Assembly (NCBI GenBank): GCA_037200985.1
Contig: JBBCGJ010000001.1
Coordinates: forward strand, 2,952,756-3,016,755
From: Rhizomicrobium sp.
Lineage (GTDB): Bacteria > Pseudomonadota > Alphaproteobacteria > Micropepsales > Micropepsaceae
Direction of reading: 5' to 3'
Length of the DNA stretch: 64,000 bases
The notes beneath the pieces are model-generated. The model saw only the letters and a program-made list of their open reading frames with translations. It made no database searches and was not told the DNA's origin. Positions 36,981 through 45,356 of this stretch are shown here, in pieces. Within the stretch, counting starts at the first letter, position 1. The number at the start of each line of letters is the position of its first letter. The position numbers and the translations under genes are program-made.

Positions 36981-37871
36981 TCATCCCCGCGACATCGAGA
37001 CGAACTTCTGGCTCATGGCCGGCAGCGCCTCGGTCAGAATGCTGCTCACCGTCCAGCCCGTGTCGCTTGTCAGCGTCTCGATCGGGCGCGGCTGGCTGTA
37101 AAGCATCAGCCTCTCGCCCGCTGCGCCAAATATCTGGCCGGAGACACCTTTCGCCGCGCCGCTTGCGAGAGCGACCGCCAGACGCGCGGGCTGGTCGGCG
37201 CGGATGGTCTGTGCCATCTGTTGTCGCCGCGCCGCCTGAGCGTCGTCCTTCACCGGGACCGACTGTGTCATGCGCGTCCAGGCAACCGGCGCAATGCAGT
37301 TGCAGCGCACGTTTCGGCTCGCGCCCTCCAGCGCCAGAATGCGCGAAAATCCGGCGATGCCCATCTTGGCTGCGCCATAGTTCGCCTGGCCGATATTGCC
37401 GATCAGCCCCGATGTCGAAGTGAACAGCACATAAGCGCCGTCCTGCTGATCGCGGAAATGCTCAATTGTGGCGCGGCAGACGTTGAACGAACCCCTGAGA
37501 TGGACATCGATCACACGGTCCCAGTCCTCCTCCCCCATCTTGTGAAACATGCCGTCGCGCAAAATGCCCGCAGGATTGATCACGGCGTGCAGCCCGCCAA
37601 GGGTATCGAGCGCCTGCTCCATCATGTCGCGAACCGCAGAAAGCGAGGTTACGCTTTCGGTATTGAACGCGGCCTCTCCGCCGGCCTTTCGGATCTCCTC
37701 GCACACCGAGGCGGCCGGCCCAATGGAGCCCTCGTCTCCTCCCGCAAGGCCACCGCCCAAATCATTGACCAGAACCTTCGCACCCTCGCGTGCCGCAATC
37801 AGCGCGCACTCGCGCCCAATGCCATTGCCGCCGCCCGTGACAATCACCACCTTGCCGTCCAGCGCGCCCAT
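36981..37871 (-). CDS. SDR, second MFE-2-type hydroxyacyl-CoA dehydrogenase
   Basis: The product has 296 residues with RBS AGGGAGG. Glycine motif TGGGNGIG (12-19), the MFE-2 signature VNDLGG, GILRDGMFHKM and YGAAK (Tyr165, Lys169) are present. The usual NNAG is NPAG (99-102), a small deviation. It is a paralogue of the SDR at 15747-16625, and a second oxidation step or another stereochemistry is likely. It is transcribed with tesB (132 bases upstream). The gap carries an ACAA-N5-TTGT dyad (37977-37989). Confidence 0.87.
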   Translation of the reverse strand: MGALDGKVVIVTGGGNGIGRECALIAAREGAKVLVNDLGGGLAGGDEGSIGPAASVCEEIRKAGGEAAFNTESVTSLSAVRDMMEQALDTLGGLHAVINPAGILRDGMFHKMGEEDWDRVIDVHLRGSFNVCRATIEHFRDQQDGAYVLFTSTSGLIGNIGQANYGAAKMGIAGFSRILALEGASRNVRCNCIAPVAWTRMTQSVPVKDDAQAARRQQMAQTIRADQPARLAVALASGAAKGVSGQIFGAAGERLMLYSQPRPIETLTSDTGWTVSSILTEALPAMSQKFVSMSRG

Positions 37872-38002
37872 CTTATCCTCCCTGTATCGCTGCCGGATTT
37901 ATCCTCCGGCTTGTTCATACATCGAGCAAACCACTACATCCACGATAGCACAATGGCCGTTCAATATACATACCGGACAACCGGCTTGTTGTATGAAAGA
38001 GC

Positions 38003-38830
38003 TTACCGCCGATCGGCGGCCTCGCGCATTCGCAGCAGCCCTTCTTGGGCCACTGTCGCGACATGATCCCCGTTCGCCGCATAGACCGCCCCCCGGACGA
38101 AGCATCTGCCACCGTGCGCCGTCGGGCTGTCCTGGACGAACAAAAGCCACTGAGAGAAGTCGAACGGCCGATGAAACCAAACAGCGTGGTCCAAACTGGT
38201 TGCAAGCAGACCCTCGGTCGACCAAAACAGGCCATGGGGACGCATGGCGGTCTCGAGGAGGTTCATGTCCGAGGCGAAGGCAAGCGCGACATGGTGACGG
38301 TCCAACTGTGCACCCATACAATCGCCCGCGCGGATCCAAACGCTCTTTCGCGGAGGCATGACCGATCGCGGATCCGGCCGCGGATCGACCTGCAGCATGT
38401 CAACGATCGCGGCGGGCCCCGAAGCTGGGCTTCTTGGGACATGAAGCAGAAGGATCTCACTCGGCGGCGGCGCATCGGGCATCGGTTCCTGATGAGATGG
38501 ACCGCTCTCGACCCCGTGGAAAGAGGCGAGAAGAACGAAAATTTCCTTTTCTTCCTGGCGGGCTGTCACGCGCCGCGTGGCAAAACTCCCGCCGTCACGA
38601 ATGCGCTCGACCTCGAAGCGCAAGGGACGCGCAGGATCCCCCGCGCGCACAAAATAGCCGTGCAACGAATGGCAGACCCGATCCTCGACCGTGGAATAGG
38701 CTGCGTCCAGCGACTGCGCGACAACCTGGCCGCCGAATAGTCGCGTGCCGATCATGACGGGTATCGGCGGCGCTTCGAACCGATCGACGTCAAGGCGTCT
38801 GGTTTGAAGGCGAGTGAGGACAGGCTGCAT
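38003..38830 (-). CDS. tesB: Acyl-CoA thioesterase II
   Basis: The product has 275 residues in a double hot-dog fold. Family motifs are FGGQVVAQSLDAA, SLHGYFVRAGDP, RDGGSFATRRVTARQ, then SLDHAVWFHRPF with the catalytic Asp and TVAQEGLLR with the catalytic Gln. It hydrolyses acyl-CoA to free acid and CoA, which in a catabolic cluster can relieve CoA trapping by dead-end intermediates. It is divergent from the MFS gene at 38996, and the second shared motif and a promoter lie in the gap. Confidence 0.9.
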   Translation of the reverse strand: MQPVLTRLQTRRLDVDRFEAPPIPVMIGTRLFGGQVVAQSLDAAYSTVEDRVCHSLHGYFVRAGDPARPLRFEVERIRDGGSFATRRVTARQEEKEIFVLLASFHGVESGPSHQEPMPDAPPPSEILLLHVPRSPASGPAAIVDMLQVDPRPDPRSVMPPRKSVWIRAGDCMGAQLDRHHVALAFASDMNLLETAMRPHGLFWSTEGLLATSLDHAVWFHRPFDFSQWLLFVQDSPTAHGGRCFVRGAVYAANGDHVATVAQEGLLRMREAADRR

Positions 38831-38867
38831 GTGAACTCCGAGAAGCGATAGGAACGGGCAGGTTACG

Positions 38868-38917
38868 GGACAATCATCCTGTTTATGTTGACATTCTCAT
38901 CGCGTGTTCGGCAATAT
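38868..38917 (+). promoter_or_regulatory. Second shared motif (copy F) overlapping a sigma-70-like promoter
   Basis: The motif at 38868-38888 matches 15675-15695 in 19 of 21 positions (GGACAATCATNCTGTTT core). Its last base is the first base of TTGACA (38888-38893), which is followed after 18 bases by CAATAT (38912-38917). A protein bound here would cover the -35 box, so repression of the MFS gene is the simplest reading. It also supports a start for that gene downstream of 38917. Confidence 0.55.
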
Positions 38918-38995
38918 CACCGGTGTTTGGGCGCCGGCATTGGATGGGGCATCGGCCGGTGGCATGGCGCCGCGCCCTCGAAACGGAAGCGCGGC

Positions 38996-40366
38996 GTGGA
39001 AGACATCTATGATGGGTTGGAGGGTTCAGCGCGCGAAGAAGCGTATGAGCGCTTTGTCCGCGCCAATCTGAAGCGAAATTACCTTGGTCACTTCCTGCAT
39101 GGTGTGCTGGGTATGACCGGCTTCCGCCTAGTCAACGCCCCGACTTTCGTTCCCGCCTATCTGCACATGCTTTCTGGGTCCGATGCGATCGTCGGACTGG
39201 GGCTGTCATTGCAGCAGCTCGGCGGGACAATCTCGCCAATCATCGGGGCGGTGCACATCGAGCACCGCAGCCATGTCCTGCGTCTTTCCATGGCGCTGGG
39301 GACCATGATGCGCATTCCGATCCTGGGGCTCGCCCTGGCTGGATGGTTTTTGGGCGGCCGCAGCCTGCTCATAACGGTCGCGATCCTGCTTTTCCTACTT
39401 GGACTTTTTTCGGGTCCGCAAGGTGTGGCGTTTCAGTTCCTCTTGGCAAAAATGATTCCCATTCGTTTGCGCGGGCGGCTGCAGGGTTGGCGCAATGTAA
39501 CCGGGGGACTGGTAGCAGCCGGGTTGTCCTATCTGGCTGGAAAATATCTTATCGGCGATAACGTGCTGGGTAATGGCTATGGCACGACGTTTCTTACCGC
39601 ATTTGTGCTGACGAGCCTTGGGCTCACCGCGTTCTCGCTAATCGTCCGGGAACCGGTGCTACCAAGCCTAAAGGAGAAATCACGCGTTCATGACCGCCTG
39701 CGCCAGTTTCCCGCAATGCTGCGCGACAATCCGGCTTTCCGACACTTCATGATTGCCCGCAGCTTTGCGGGCGGCAATCGCGTAGCCGCACCTTTCTACA
39801 TCATCTACGCAAGTCAGCATGTCGCGTTGTCCGGCAGCACCGTGGGAGCACTGTCTTTTGCCTACCTGATCGCGGATACCATCGCCAATCTCGTGTGGGG
39901 ATATCTGTCGGACCACTCGGGCTTTCGGTCGACCTTCCTAGCAGCACTGGTTCTGTGGATAGGTTCAACAGCATTGCTGATGTCGGTCGACAGCATGTCG
40001 CTGATTCTACTAGCGTTCTTTGGCCTTGGCGCCGCCAATTCCGGCTACCTGATGAGCGCCCAGAACATCGTTTTTGAGCTGGGGCATCGCGACGACATGG
40101 CTATGCGAATGGCGCTCTCCACGACGGCAGAGAGCGTGATCGCCGCCTTTTGCCCGCTTGCAGGCGGCCTGATCGCGACACAACTCGGCTATCACGCAGT
40201 TTTCGGCATTGCCATTGCCTGTGAGGCAATTTCACTTGCCATCATAGTGGCACTAGTCAAAGAGCCGCGTAGACACGGGGATCGGCAAACGCCCGGCATC
40301 GGTTTGCAGCAATGGCAGTCCAGCCGTCCGGCGGCCCCCGAAAGCGATAAGACGTCAAAGCAATAG
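38996..40366 (+). CDS. MFS transporter
   Basis: The product has 456 residues from GTG 38996. The frame is open back to an ATG at 38885, but that ATG overlaps the promoter and would add a charged non-membrane stretch. About 12 membrane segments are visible (MALGTMMRIPILGLALAGWFL, LLITVAILLFLLGLF and others), with cytoplasmic loop residues typical of MFS proteins (MIPIRLRGRLQGW). The substrate is not evident. Import or efflux of a pathway compound is likely from its position between tesB and the BVMO. Confidence 0.8.
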   Translation: MEDIYDGLEGSAREEAYERFVRANLKRNYLGHFLHGVLGMTGFRLVNAPTFVPAYLHMLSGSDAIVGLGLSLQQLGGTISPIIGAVHIEHRSHVLRLSMALGTMMRIPILGLALAGWFLGGRSLLITVAILLFLLGLFSGPQGVAFQFLLAKMIPIRLRGRLQGWRNVTGGLVAAGLSYLAGKYLIGDNVLGNGYGTTFLTAFVLTSLGLTAFSLIVREPVLPSLKEKSRVHDRLRQFPAMLRDNPAFRHFMIARSFAGGNRVAAPFYIIYASQHVALSGSTVGALSFAYLIADTIANLVWGYLSDHSGFRSTFLAALVLWIGSTALLMSVDSMSLILLAFFGLGAANSGYLMSAQNIVFELGHRDDMAMRMALSTTAESVIAAFCPLAGGLIATQLGYHAVFGIAIACEAISLAIIVALVKEPRRHGDRQTPGIGLQQWQSSRPAAPESDKTSKQ

Positions 40367-40395
40367 CCATTTGCCGCAGTTGGCGCTGCGCGCCT

Positions 40396-40413
40396 TGTGA
40401 AACGCTGTTCGAA
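40396..40413 (+). promoter_or_regulatory. Shared 18-bp motif, copy D (before the BVMO)
   Basis: TGTGAAACGCTGTTCGAA lies 41 bases before the BVMO ATG. Its first 17 bases are identical to copy B in the ferredoxin/SDR region, 19 kb away. This short distance to a start codon fits an operator at or just after the promoter. Confidence 0.65.
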
Positions 40414-40454
40414 CGCGTCGGATCGCAGCGCGGATCGAAAAGCAAAGACGCGAC

Positions 40455-41954
40455 ATGAATCAAATGCCAGTGCGACAAGCGGATGACGCCGCTGAAGTGC
40501 ACCATTTCGACGTCATTATCGTCGGAGCCGGCATCGCAGGCATCGGATCGGCTTATCATTTGAAGACGCAGGCGCCGGAGAAGAGCTTTGTCGTCCTTGA
40601 GACTAAAGAAGGCTATGGCGGCACCTGGCATACGCATCGGTATCCCGGTGTTCGGTCGGATAGCGATCTGCACACCTTCGGCTACCGCTTCAAGGCGTGG
40701 CGGGGCACACCGATCGCGACCGCATCTGAGATATTGAACTACATGGGCGAGGTGATAACCGAGTTCGATCTCGACCGGCACATTCGCTACAATACCCAAG
40801 TCCTGTCAGCGCGGTGGTCGAACGCGGATAATCTCTGGACCGTTGAAACCGTCGATGTCTCGAGCGGCGCGCGTCAAATCTTCACGACCGGATTTCTCTG
40901 GATGTGTCAGGGCTACTATCGTCATGCCGAGGGCTATACACCAACCTGGCCGCATATGGCCACCTTCGAAGGCCGGATCGTTCACCCGCAGTCTTGGCCG
41001 GAGGATCTCGACTACGAAGGCAAGCGCGTCGTCGTGATCGGTTCCGGCGCGACAGCGGCGACGCTGATTCCGGCGATAGCCGGCAAAGTGGAGCATGTGA
41101 CCATGCTACAGCGCTCGCCGACCTACTTCACGCCGGGCCGAAACAGAAATGACCTTGCCGAAACGCTTCGCGAACTCGACATCGATCCTGCCTGGACGCA
41201 TGAGATCGTGCGTCGCAGCATCCTCAGCAACGGCGCCAAGATGACTCGCCGGACACTCGCAAAGCCCGATGTCGTTCGCGAGGAGCTGCTCGGCGTCATC
41301 CGCAACATCCTCGGCGAGGAGTACGTCGCAAAACACTTCACGCCGAGCTATGCCCCTTGGCGGCAGCGCATTTGCTTCGTGCCGAACGGCGACTTCTTCG
41401 AGGCGATCAAGGCAGGCAAGGCCGACGTGGTCACGGATGAAATCGAGTGCTTCACGCCGAGGGGCATCCTCCTGAAGTCTGGGCAGTCGCTTGCAGCCGA
41501 CATCGTCATCACCGCAACAGGCTTCGAACTGAGCGTTCTGGGCGATATCGACTTCTCAATCGACAACGAACCGGTCGATTTCTCGAAGACCGTGACCTAT
41601 CGCGGCATGATGTTCACCGGCGTTCCGAACCTAATCTGGGTGTTCGGCTATTTCCGCGCGAGTTGGACCTTGCGCGCCGATCTGATCGGCGATTTCATGG
41701 CGCGCCTCCTTCGCCATATGGACGACCGGGGCGTGAAGCGCGTCACGCCGGCGCTTCGGCAGGAGGACATAGATATGGCGCTCGGACCTTGGATGGACCC
41801 CGAAAATTTCAACCCCGGCTATCTGACGCGCAGCATGCATTTGATGCCGAAAAGCGGAACTAAGCCCGAGTGGCGACACACCCAGGATTACGCTTTGGAA
41901 AAGGACACTTTTCCAAACATAGATCTTAACGATTCGGCGCTTGTTTATGAATAG
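40455..41954 (+). CDS. Baeyer-Villiger monooxygenase, EthA-like
   Basis: The product has 499 residues. The FAD Rossmann motif is GAGIAG (24-29), the NADPH motif GSGATA (196-201), and the BVMO fingerprint FxGxxxHxxxW is exact at Phe171-Gly173-His177-Trp181 (FEGRIVHPQSW). FVPNGDFF and GYFRASWTLRADL are features of EthA-like members. It inserts oxygen next to a ketone to give an ester or lactone, which the hydrolases of this cluster could then cleave. Motif copy D directly upstream ties it to the P450 and ligase promoters. Confidence 0.9.
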   Translation: MNQMPVRQADDAAEVHHFDVIIVGAGIAGIGSAYHLKTQAPEKSFVVLETKEGYGGTWHTHRYPGVRSDSDLHTFGYRFKAWRGTPIATASEILNYMGEVITEFDLDRHIRYNTQVLSARWSNADNLWTVETVDVSSGARQIFTTGFLWMCQGYYRHAEGYTPTWPHMATFEGRIVHPQSWPEDLDYEGKRVVVIGSGATAATLIPAIAGKVEHVTMLQRSPTYFTPGRNRNDLAETLRELDIDPAWTHEIVRRSILSNGAKMTRRTLAKPDVVREELLGVIRNILGEEYVAKHFTPSYAPWRQRICFVPNGDFFEAIKAGKADVVTDEIECFTPRGILLKSGQSLAADIVITATGFELSVLGDIDFSIDNEPVDFSKTVTYRGMMFTGVPNLIWVFGYFRASWTLRADLIGDFMARLLRHMDDRGVKRVTPALRQEDIDMALGPWMDPENFNPGYLTRSMHLMPKSGTKPEWRHTQDYALEKDTFPNIDLNDSALVYE

Positions 41955-42749
41955 TAGCCCCGGCCTGCGTAGCAGGCGCATCGGCGGCACCGCAATCAGG
42001 ATCGGCAAAACACGCTGGGATCACCGGAAATGTTGTCGGCCCCTGATCCCCTAGCACGTGCGACAGACATGGAAAGCTGCGCAGCAGCGTGCTGTGCGAA
42101 GTGCGACCGTGCCGCCTACCTTCGTCTTGCCCTCAGCTGGCGCAGGGTCGCTCAATTGGCACAGTTTCAGGACGATCGGCATGCCCCCCCAACGGCTTTG
42201 CGAAGTGGACACACCTGCGCCGCGATTTTCGCAATGAAGGCAGTAAAACGAAAAAGGAAGGCGAAGCCGTCACGCTTTGATGGCATGACATTGAACAGAT
42301 AGTCGAAGCGGTTAACCGATTGTGCGCCTCTGTTATTGCGGCGAGGTCCAAATTGGAATGTTCGGTCATTGTTGCTGCCTTCCGAACGTATCTGATGATG
42401 GGCCGCTACCTGCTGCATCCTCGGCAGTGTGCTAAGTCTCACAGCTGAGCTAATGCCGTGGAAAGTCCAGATAAACCGCTCTGCGCCGACATCTTTTGTC
42501 GGCTCTATTCCGGATTTTGTGTTTGTCAGGTGCCTTTTGAATCGGCCGTCAATTCGAATTCCGTAACAAGCCTTGATGATGGCTCAGTGTAAGAGAGCAA
42601 ATTGGAATTGGCTGGCTTTCCTAGAGGTAAAGAGTGATGGCACCGCCAAATCCTTCTCTTTCCCCGCTCAGATACGAGCGCGGAGCGGTATTCATTGACT
42701 ACGTCCTCTTCGGCCAGATGATGCGGCATCCACGCGTCATCGCTGTGCC
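41955..42749. other. Gene-poor stretch between the catabolic cluster and the integration module
   Basis: No convincing gene is seen in these 795 bases; frames up to 91 codons on either strand lack recognisable features. A 7-bp hairpin (GCCGACA at 42485-42491, TGTCGGC at 42497-42503) is present. A 66-codon frame at 42634-42834 has an AGAGG before it but overlaps the excisionase-like gene and is not supported otherwise. GC content appears lower than in the flanking genes, as often near the recombination end of an island. Confidence 0.5.
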
Positions 42750-43229
42750 ATGCCCAAAAGTTCGACAGATCCAATATCTAGTGGGAAATCTCCCAATCTT
42801 CGCTCAAACCAGCTTGGACTGCCCGAGTTGCTAACCGCTCAGCAGGCAGCCGAGCTTCTAAACGTCAAAGCTTGCACAGTCCGCAACGAACGGCTTCGCG
42901 GCAAGCTGGGGTTTGTCAACGTCGGCGTCCGAATTTTCTACACAACGCAACACATCGCAGAGTATCTTCAACGCCAGCAGGTAACGCCATGCGCCGAAAA
43001 TCAAACAAGACCAGACTTGGCCAGTTCGGAGACTACTGGCTCAGCAAGAATCCAGCTCGCAACAAGGCGACCGATTCATGGTGCCGGACCTGGTACGATC
43101 CCCGAAGCCAGCAAAGCCGCCGCGAGAGCCTTGGTACGGCGGATTTTCGAGAAGCCTCCGCCCTCCTCGCCAAATGGGTCACGGAAAACGACGAGCCGGA
43201 AGCTGATACCCGACCCGACAGAGTCCTGA
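42750..43229 (+). CDS. Excisionase-like HTH protein
   Basis: The frame gives 159 residues. Residues about 25-72 form an HTH_17/excisionase-type winged helix (LPELLTAQQAAELLNVKACT, then FVNVGVRIFYTTQHIAEYL). The rest, about 80 residues, overlaps the integrase gene in another frame for 240 bases and looks like out-of-frame integrase sequence, rich in Pro, Arg and Ser. The functional part is therefore the N-terminal half. Excisionase genes preceding integrases direct excision of integrated elements. Confidence 0.65.
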   Translation: MPKSSTDPISSGKSPNLRSNQLGLPELLTAQQAAELLNVKACTVRNERLRGKLGFVNVGVRIFYTTQHIAEYLQRQQVTPCAENQTRPDLASSETTGSARIQLATRRPIHGAGPGTIPEASKAAARALVRRIFEKPPPSSPNGSRKTTSRKLIPDPTES

Positions 43230-44461
43230 TCAACGTGGTCATTGCCAGCTACTGGAATGAGCACGCCGAAAAGCTGCCGAGCGCCCGAACAATCTGGAAC
43301 AGCTTGCGCTACTGGAAAGATTTTTGGGGTGACGACACTGTCGCCGACATCAAGCCAAAAAAGCAGCTGAAGTTTCGTGAATTCTTGACGGCAAAGGGTC
43401 TTGGAGCTGGTGGCATGGACCGCGTCTTGTCAGATGGCCGCGCTGCTCTCAGACACGCAGTCAAATGGCAGGAACTCGATTCCGCTCCAACTATTTTCGG
43501 CCTGCTGACGCTTCAAGAAAAGCGCTCCCGCGAGCCGATGGGGCGTCCGATCGTTCCTGCCGAAATGGCTCTGCTGATGGACTCGGCGAAGTCACGACAC
43601 GCGCTTGTGTTCATTCTCATCGCCTGCAACACGCTGGCGCGCCCTGGCGCGATCATGGACATGAGGGGCGCGCAATTTGACAAGCAGCATGAGCTTATCA
43701 ATCTCAATCCGCCTGGGCGGCAGCAGACCAAGAAATTCCGGCCCCTGTTGAAAGCCACGCCAACATTGCTCCCGTGGCTCGGAGCCGTGACTGATCCTCG
43801 GCAGTATTATGTGTCCTATTCCGGCAAACGAGTCGGCTCGGTAAAGACGGCTTGGAACAACCTTTGCGAAGATGCGGGGCTCGATGACCGCGTGACGCCC
43901 TATTCAATTCGCCACGGCATGGCGCGCGAAATGCGCAAGCGCAAAGTGCCGACCGAGCAGATCAGCATCTTCCTCGGTCACCTACCCAAAGACTCCGACG
44001 CCACCACATCAATCTACGCGCCATATGAGCCCGATTACTGCACGGAGGCCGTTGCTGCCATCGAGGCCGTGATGACGGAAATCCGCTCACATCTTAAGCG
44101 CGCCAATATCGATCAGCCTGTCCTCGACATCGAAATGCTGTCGAAGACGATCCCAAGCAAGACCAAGGCCGGCATCGGCGACGCCAAGCGAGAAGAGCTC
44201 CGCTTTTTGATTCTTTCGGGCCTGCCGCACAAGGAAATCATGAAGCGTAGCGGCGTGTCCGCTGGAACGGTGAGCCTCATCCGGCAAGAGGTTCGCGCTG
44301 CAGTGCCGCTCTATCGCAACTCCAACTCTGGTCTTCTCGTACCTTTCTCGTACCTCTCGCACATGAGTTCGGATGAAGGCGCAGACCAACCCATTGAAAG
44401 GATTGGTGGGCCCGGCTGGATTCGAACCAGCGACCAGACCGTTATGAGCGGTCAGCTCTAA
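42989..44461 (+). CDS. Tyrosine recombinase (island integrase)
   Basis: The product has 490 residues from ATG 42989. Catalytic residues are Arg218 (LARPGAIMD), Arg308-His309 (YSIRHGMAR), His331 (FLGHLP) and the nucleophile Tyr343 (SIYAPYEP). An extra C-terminal HTH follows (LPHKEIMKRSGVSAGTVSLI). The last roughly 17 residues (GWIRTSDQTVMSGQL end) are encoded by the tRNA gene read on the opposite strand, so the stop codon is supplied by the attachment site. It should integrate at the 3' end of this tRNA, with the island extending leftwards. Confidence 0.9.
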   Translation: MRRKSNKTRLGQFGDYWLSKNPARNKATDSWCRTWYDPRSQQSRRESLGTADFREASALLAKWVTENDEPEADTRPDRVLINVVIASYWNEHAEKLPSARTIWNSLRYWKDFWGDDTVADIKPKKQLKFREFLTAKGLGAGGMDRVLSDGRAALRHAVKWQELDSAPTIFGLLTLQEKRSREPMGRPIVPAEMALLMDSAKSRHALVFILIACNTLARPGAIMDMRGAQFDKQHELINLNPPGRQQTKKFRPLLKATPTLLPWLGAVTDPRQYYVSYSGKRVGSVKTAWNNLCEDAGLDDRVTPYSIRHGMAREMRKRKVPTEQISIFLGHLPKDSDATTSIYAPYEPDYCTEAVAAIEAVMTEIRSHLKRANIDQPVLDIEMLSKTIPSKTKAGIGDAKREELRFLILSGLPHKEIMKRSGVSAGTVSLIRQEVRAAVPLYRNSNSGLLVPFSYLSHMSSDEGADQPIERIGGPGWIRTSDQTVMSGQL

Positions 44462-44480
44462 CCACCTGAGCTACAGGCCC
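44404..44480 (-). tRNA. tRNA with anticodon CAU (Ile2 or elongator Met), island att site
   Basis: A complete 77-base cloverleaf with encoded CCA: acceptor GGGCCTG/CGGGCCC, D-stem GCTC/GAGC, anticodon stem GACCG/CGGTC with loop CTCATAA, and T-stem GCTGG/CCAGC with loop TTCGAAT. The CAU anticodon with a GGGCC acceptor stem favours the lysidine-modified tRNA-Ile2, though Met cannot be excluded. Its 3' half faces the integrase and overlaps its coding end by 58 bases, the typical layout of an island inserted into a tRNA gene. Confidence 0.9.
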
Positions 44481-44632
44481 TCCGCGCGCCCCATAGCAGG
44501 ATTTGCCAAGGGCCGAAACCGGCCTCCTCGCGGCTTTGTGTGAGACCGCCTATGATCGGCCCTCGGGGCGCCCCAGAAATGCCGCGCGGGCCGGAAACAC
44601 TCGGCGCACGCGTTTTGAAAGGACAAGAGGAA

Positions 44633-45346
44633 ATGAAATTCGCTGGATTGACCGGCCTGGCCGTCGGTGCCGCCCTTGGCCTGCTCGCGCTGGCGGCCCC
44701 CGCTGCCGCCGCCGACATATCGCGCACGATCACGGTCAGCGGCCAAGGCGAAGCGCGGGGCGTTCCCGATCAGGCGGAATTGAGCGCCGGAGTCGCGACC
44801 GTGGCCGTTACGGCCGACGCCGCGCTGGCGGCAAATGCCCGCAAGATGACGGGGGTGTTCGACGCGCTGAAGCACCTGGGCGTGCCCGAACGCGCGATCC
44901 AGACCTCCAACTTCTCTGTCCAGCCGCAATATGCGCAGAACGCCGGCGCGGCCCCGGAGCGCATCACCGGCTACCAGGTGTCGAACCAGGTCGACGTGAC
45001 CCTCGATGATACGAAGAAGTTGGGGCCGGCGCTGGATGCACTGGTCGGCGCGGGAGCCAACCAGATCAACTCGGTCGGCTACGACATCCGCGATCCCGGC
45101 ACGCTCCAGACGACGGCGCGCGAGGCCGCCATAGCAGACGCGCTGAAGCGGGCGCAGACCTATGCCAAGGCGGCCGGCGCGACGGTCGGCGCCGTCCTGT
45201 CGATCCAAGAGAACGGTACCGAGTCGCCGCGCCCGATGTTCCGGGTCAGGGCTCTTGCCGGTCTCGCCGCGGCGGCGCCGACGCCGACCGCAGCGGGCGA
45301 GCTGAGCGTCACCGCCAATGTGACCGTGGTGTTCGAGCTGAAATGA
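44633..45346 (+). CDS. SIMPL-domain (DUF541) periplasmic protein
   Basis: The product has 237 residues; ATG 44633 follows AAGAGGA, while the frame before it overlaps the tRNA flank. A signal peptide (MKFAGLTGLAVGAALGLLAL...AAAA) is followed by the SIMPL domain: ITVSGQGEARGVPDQAELSAG, SNFSVQPQY, GYQVSNQVDVTL and a C-terminal LSVTANVTVVFEL. Family members such as YggE relate to oxidative-stress tolerance in the periplasm. This is the first gene right of the island border and has the high-GC codon use of a core gene. Confidence 0.88.
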   Translation: MKFAGLTGLAVGAALGLLALAAPAAAADISRTITVSGQGEARGVPDQAELSAGVATVAVTADAALAANARKMTGVFDALKHLGVPERAIQTSNFSVQPQYAQNAGAAPERITGYQVSNQVDVTLDDTKKLGPALDALVGAGANQINSVGYDIRDPGTLQTTAREAAIADALKRAQTYAKAAGATVGAVLSIQENGTESPRPMFRVRALAGLAAAAPTPTAAGELSVTANVTVVFELK

Positions 45347-45356
45347 GCCAAGATCG

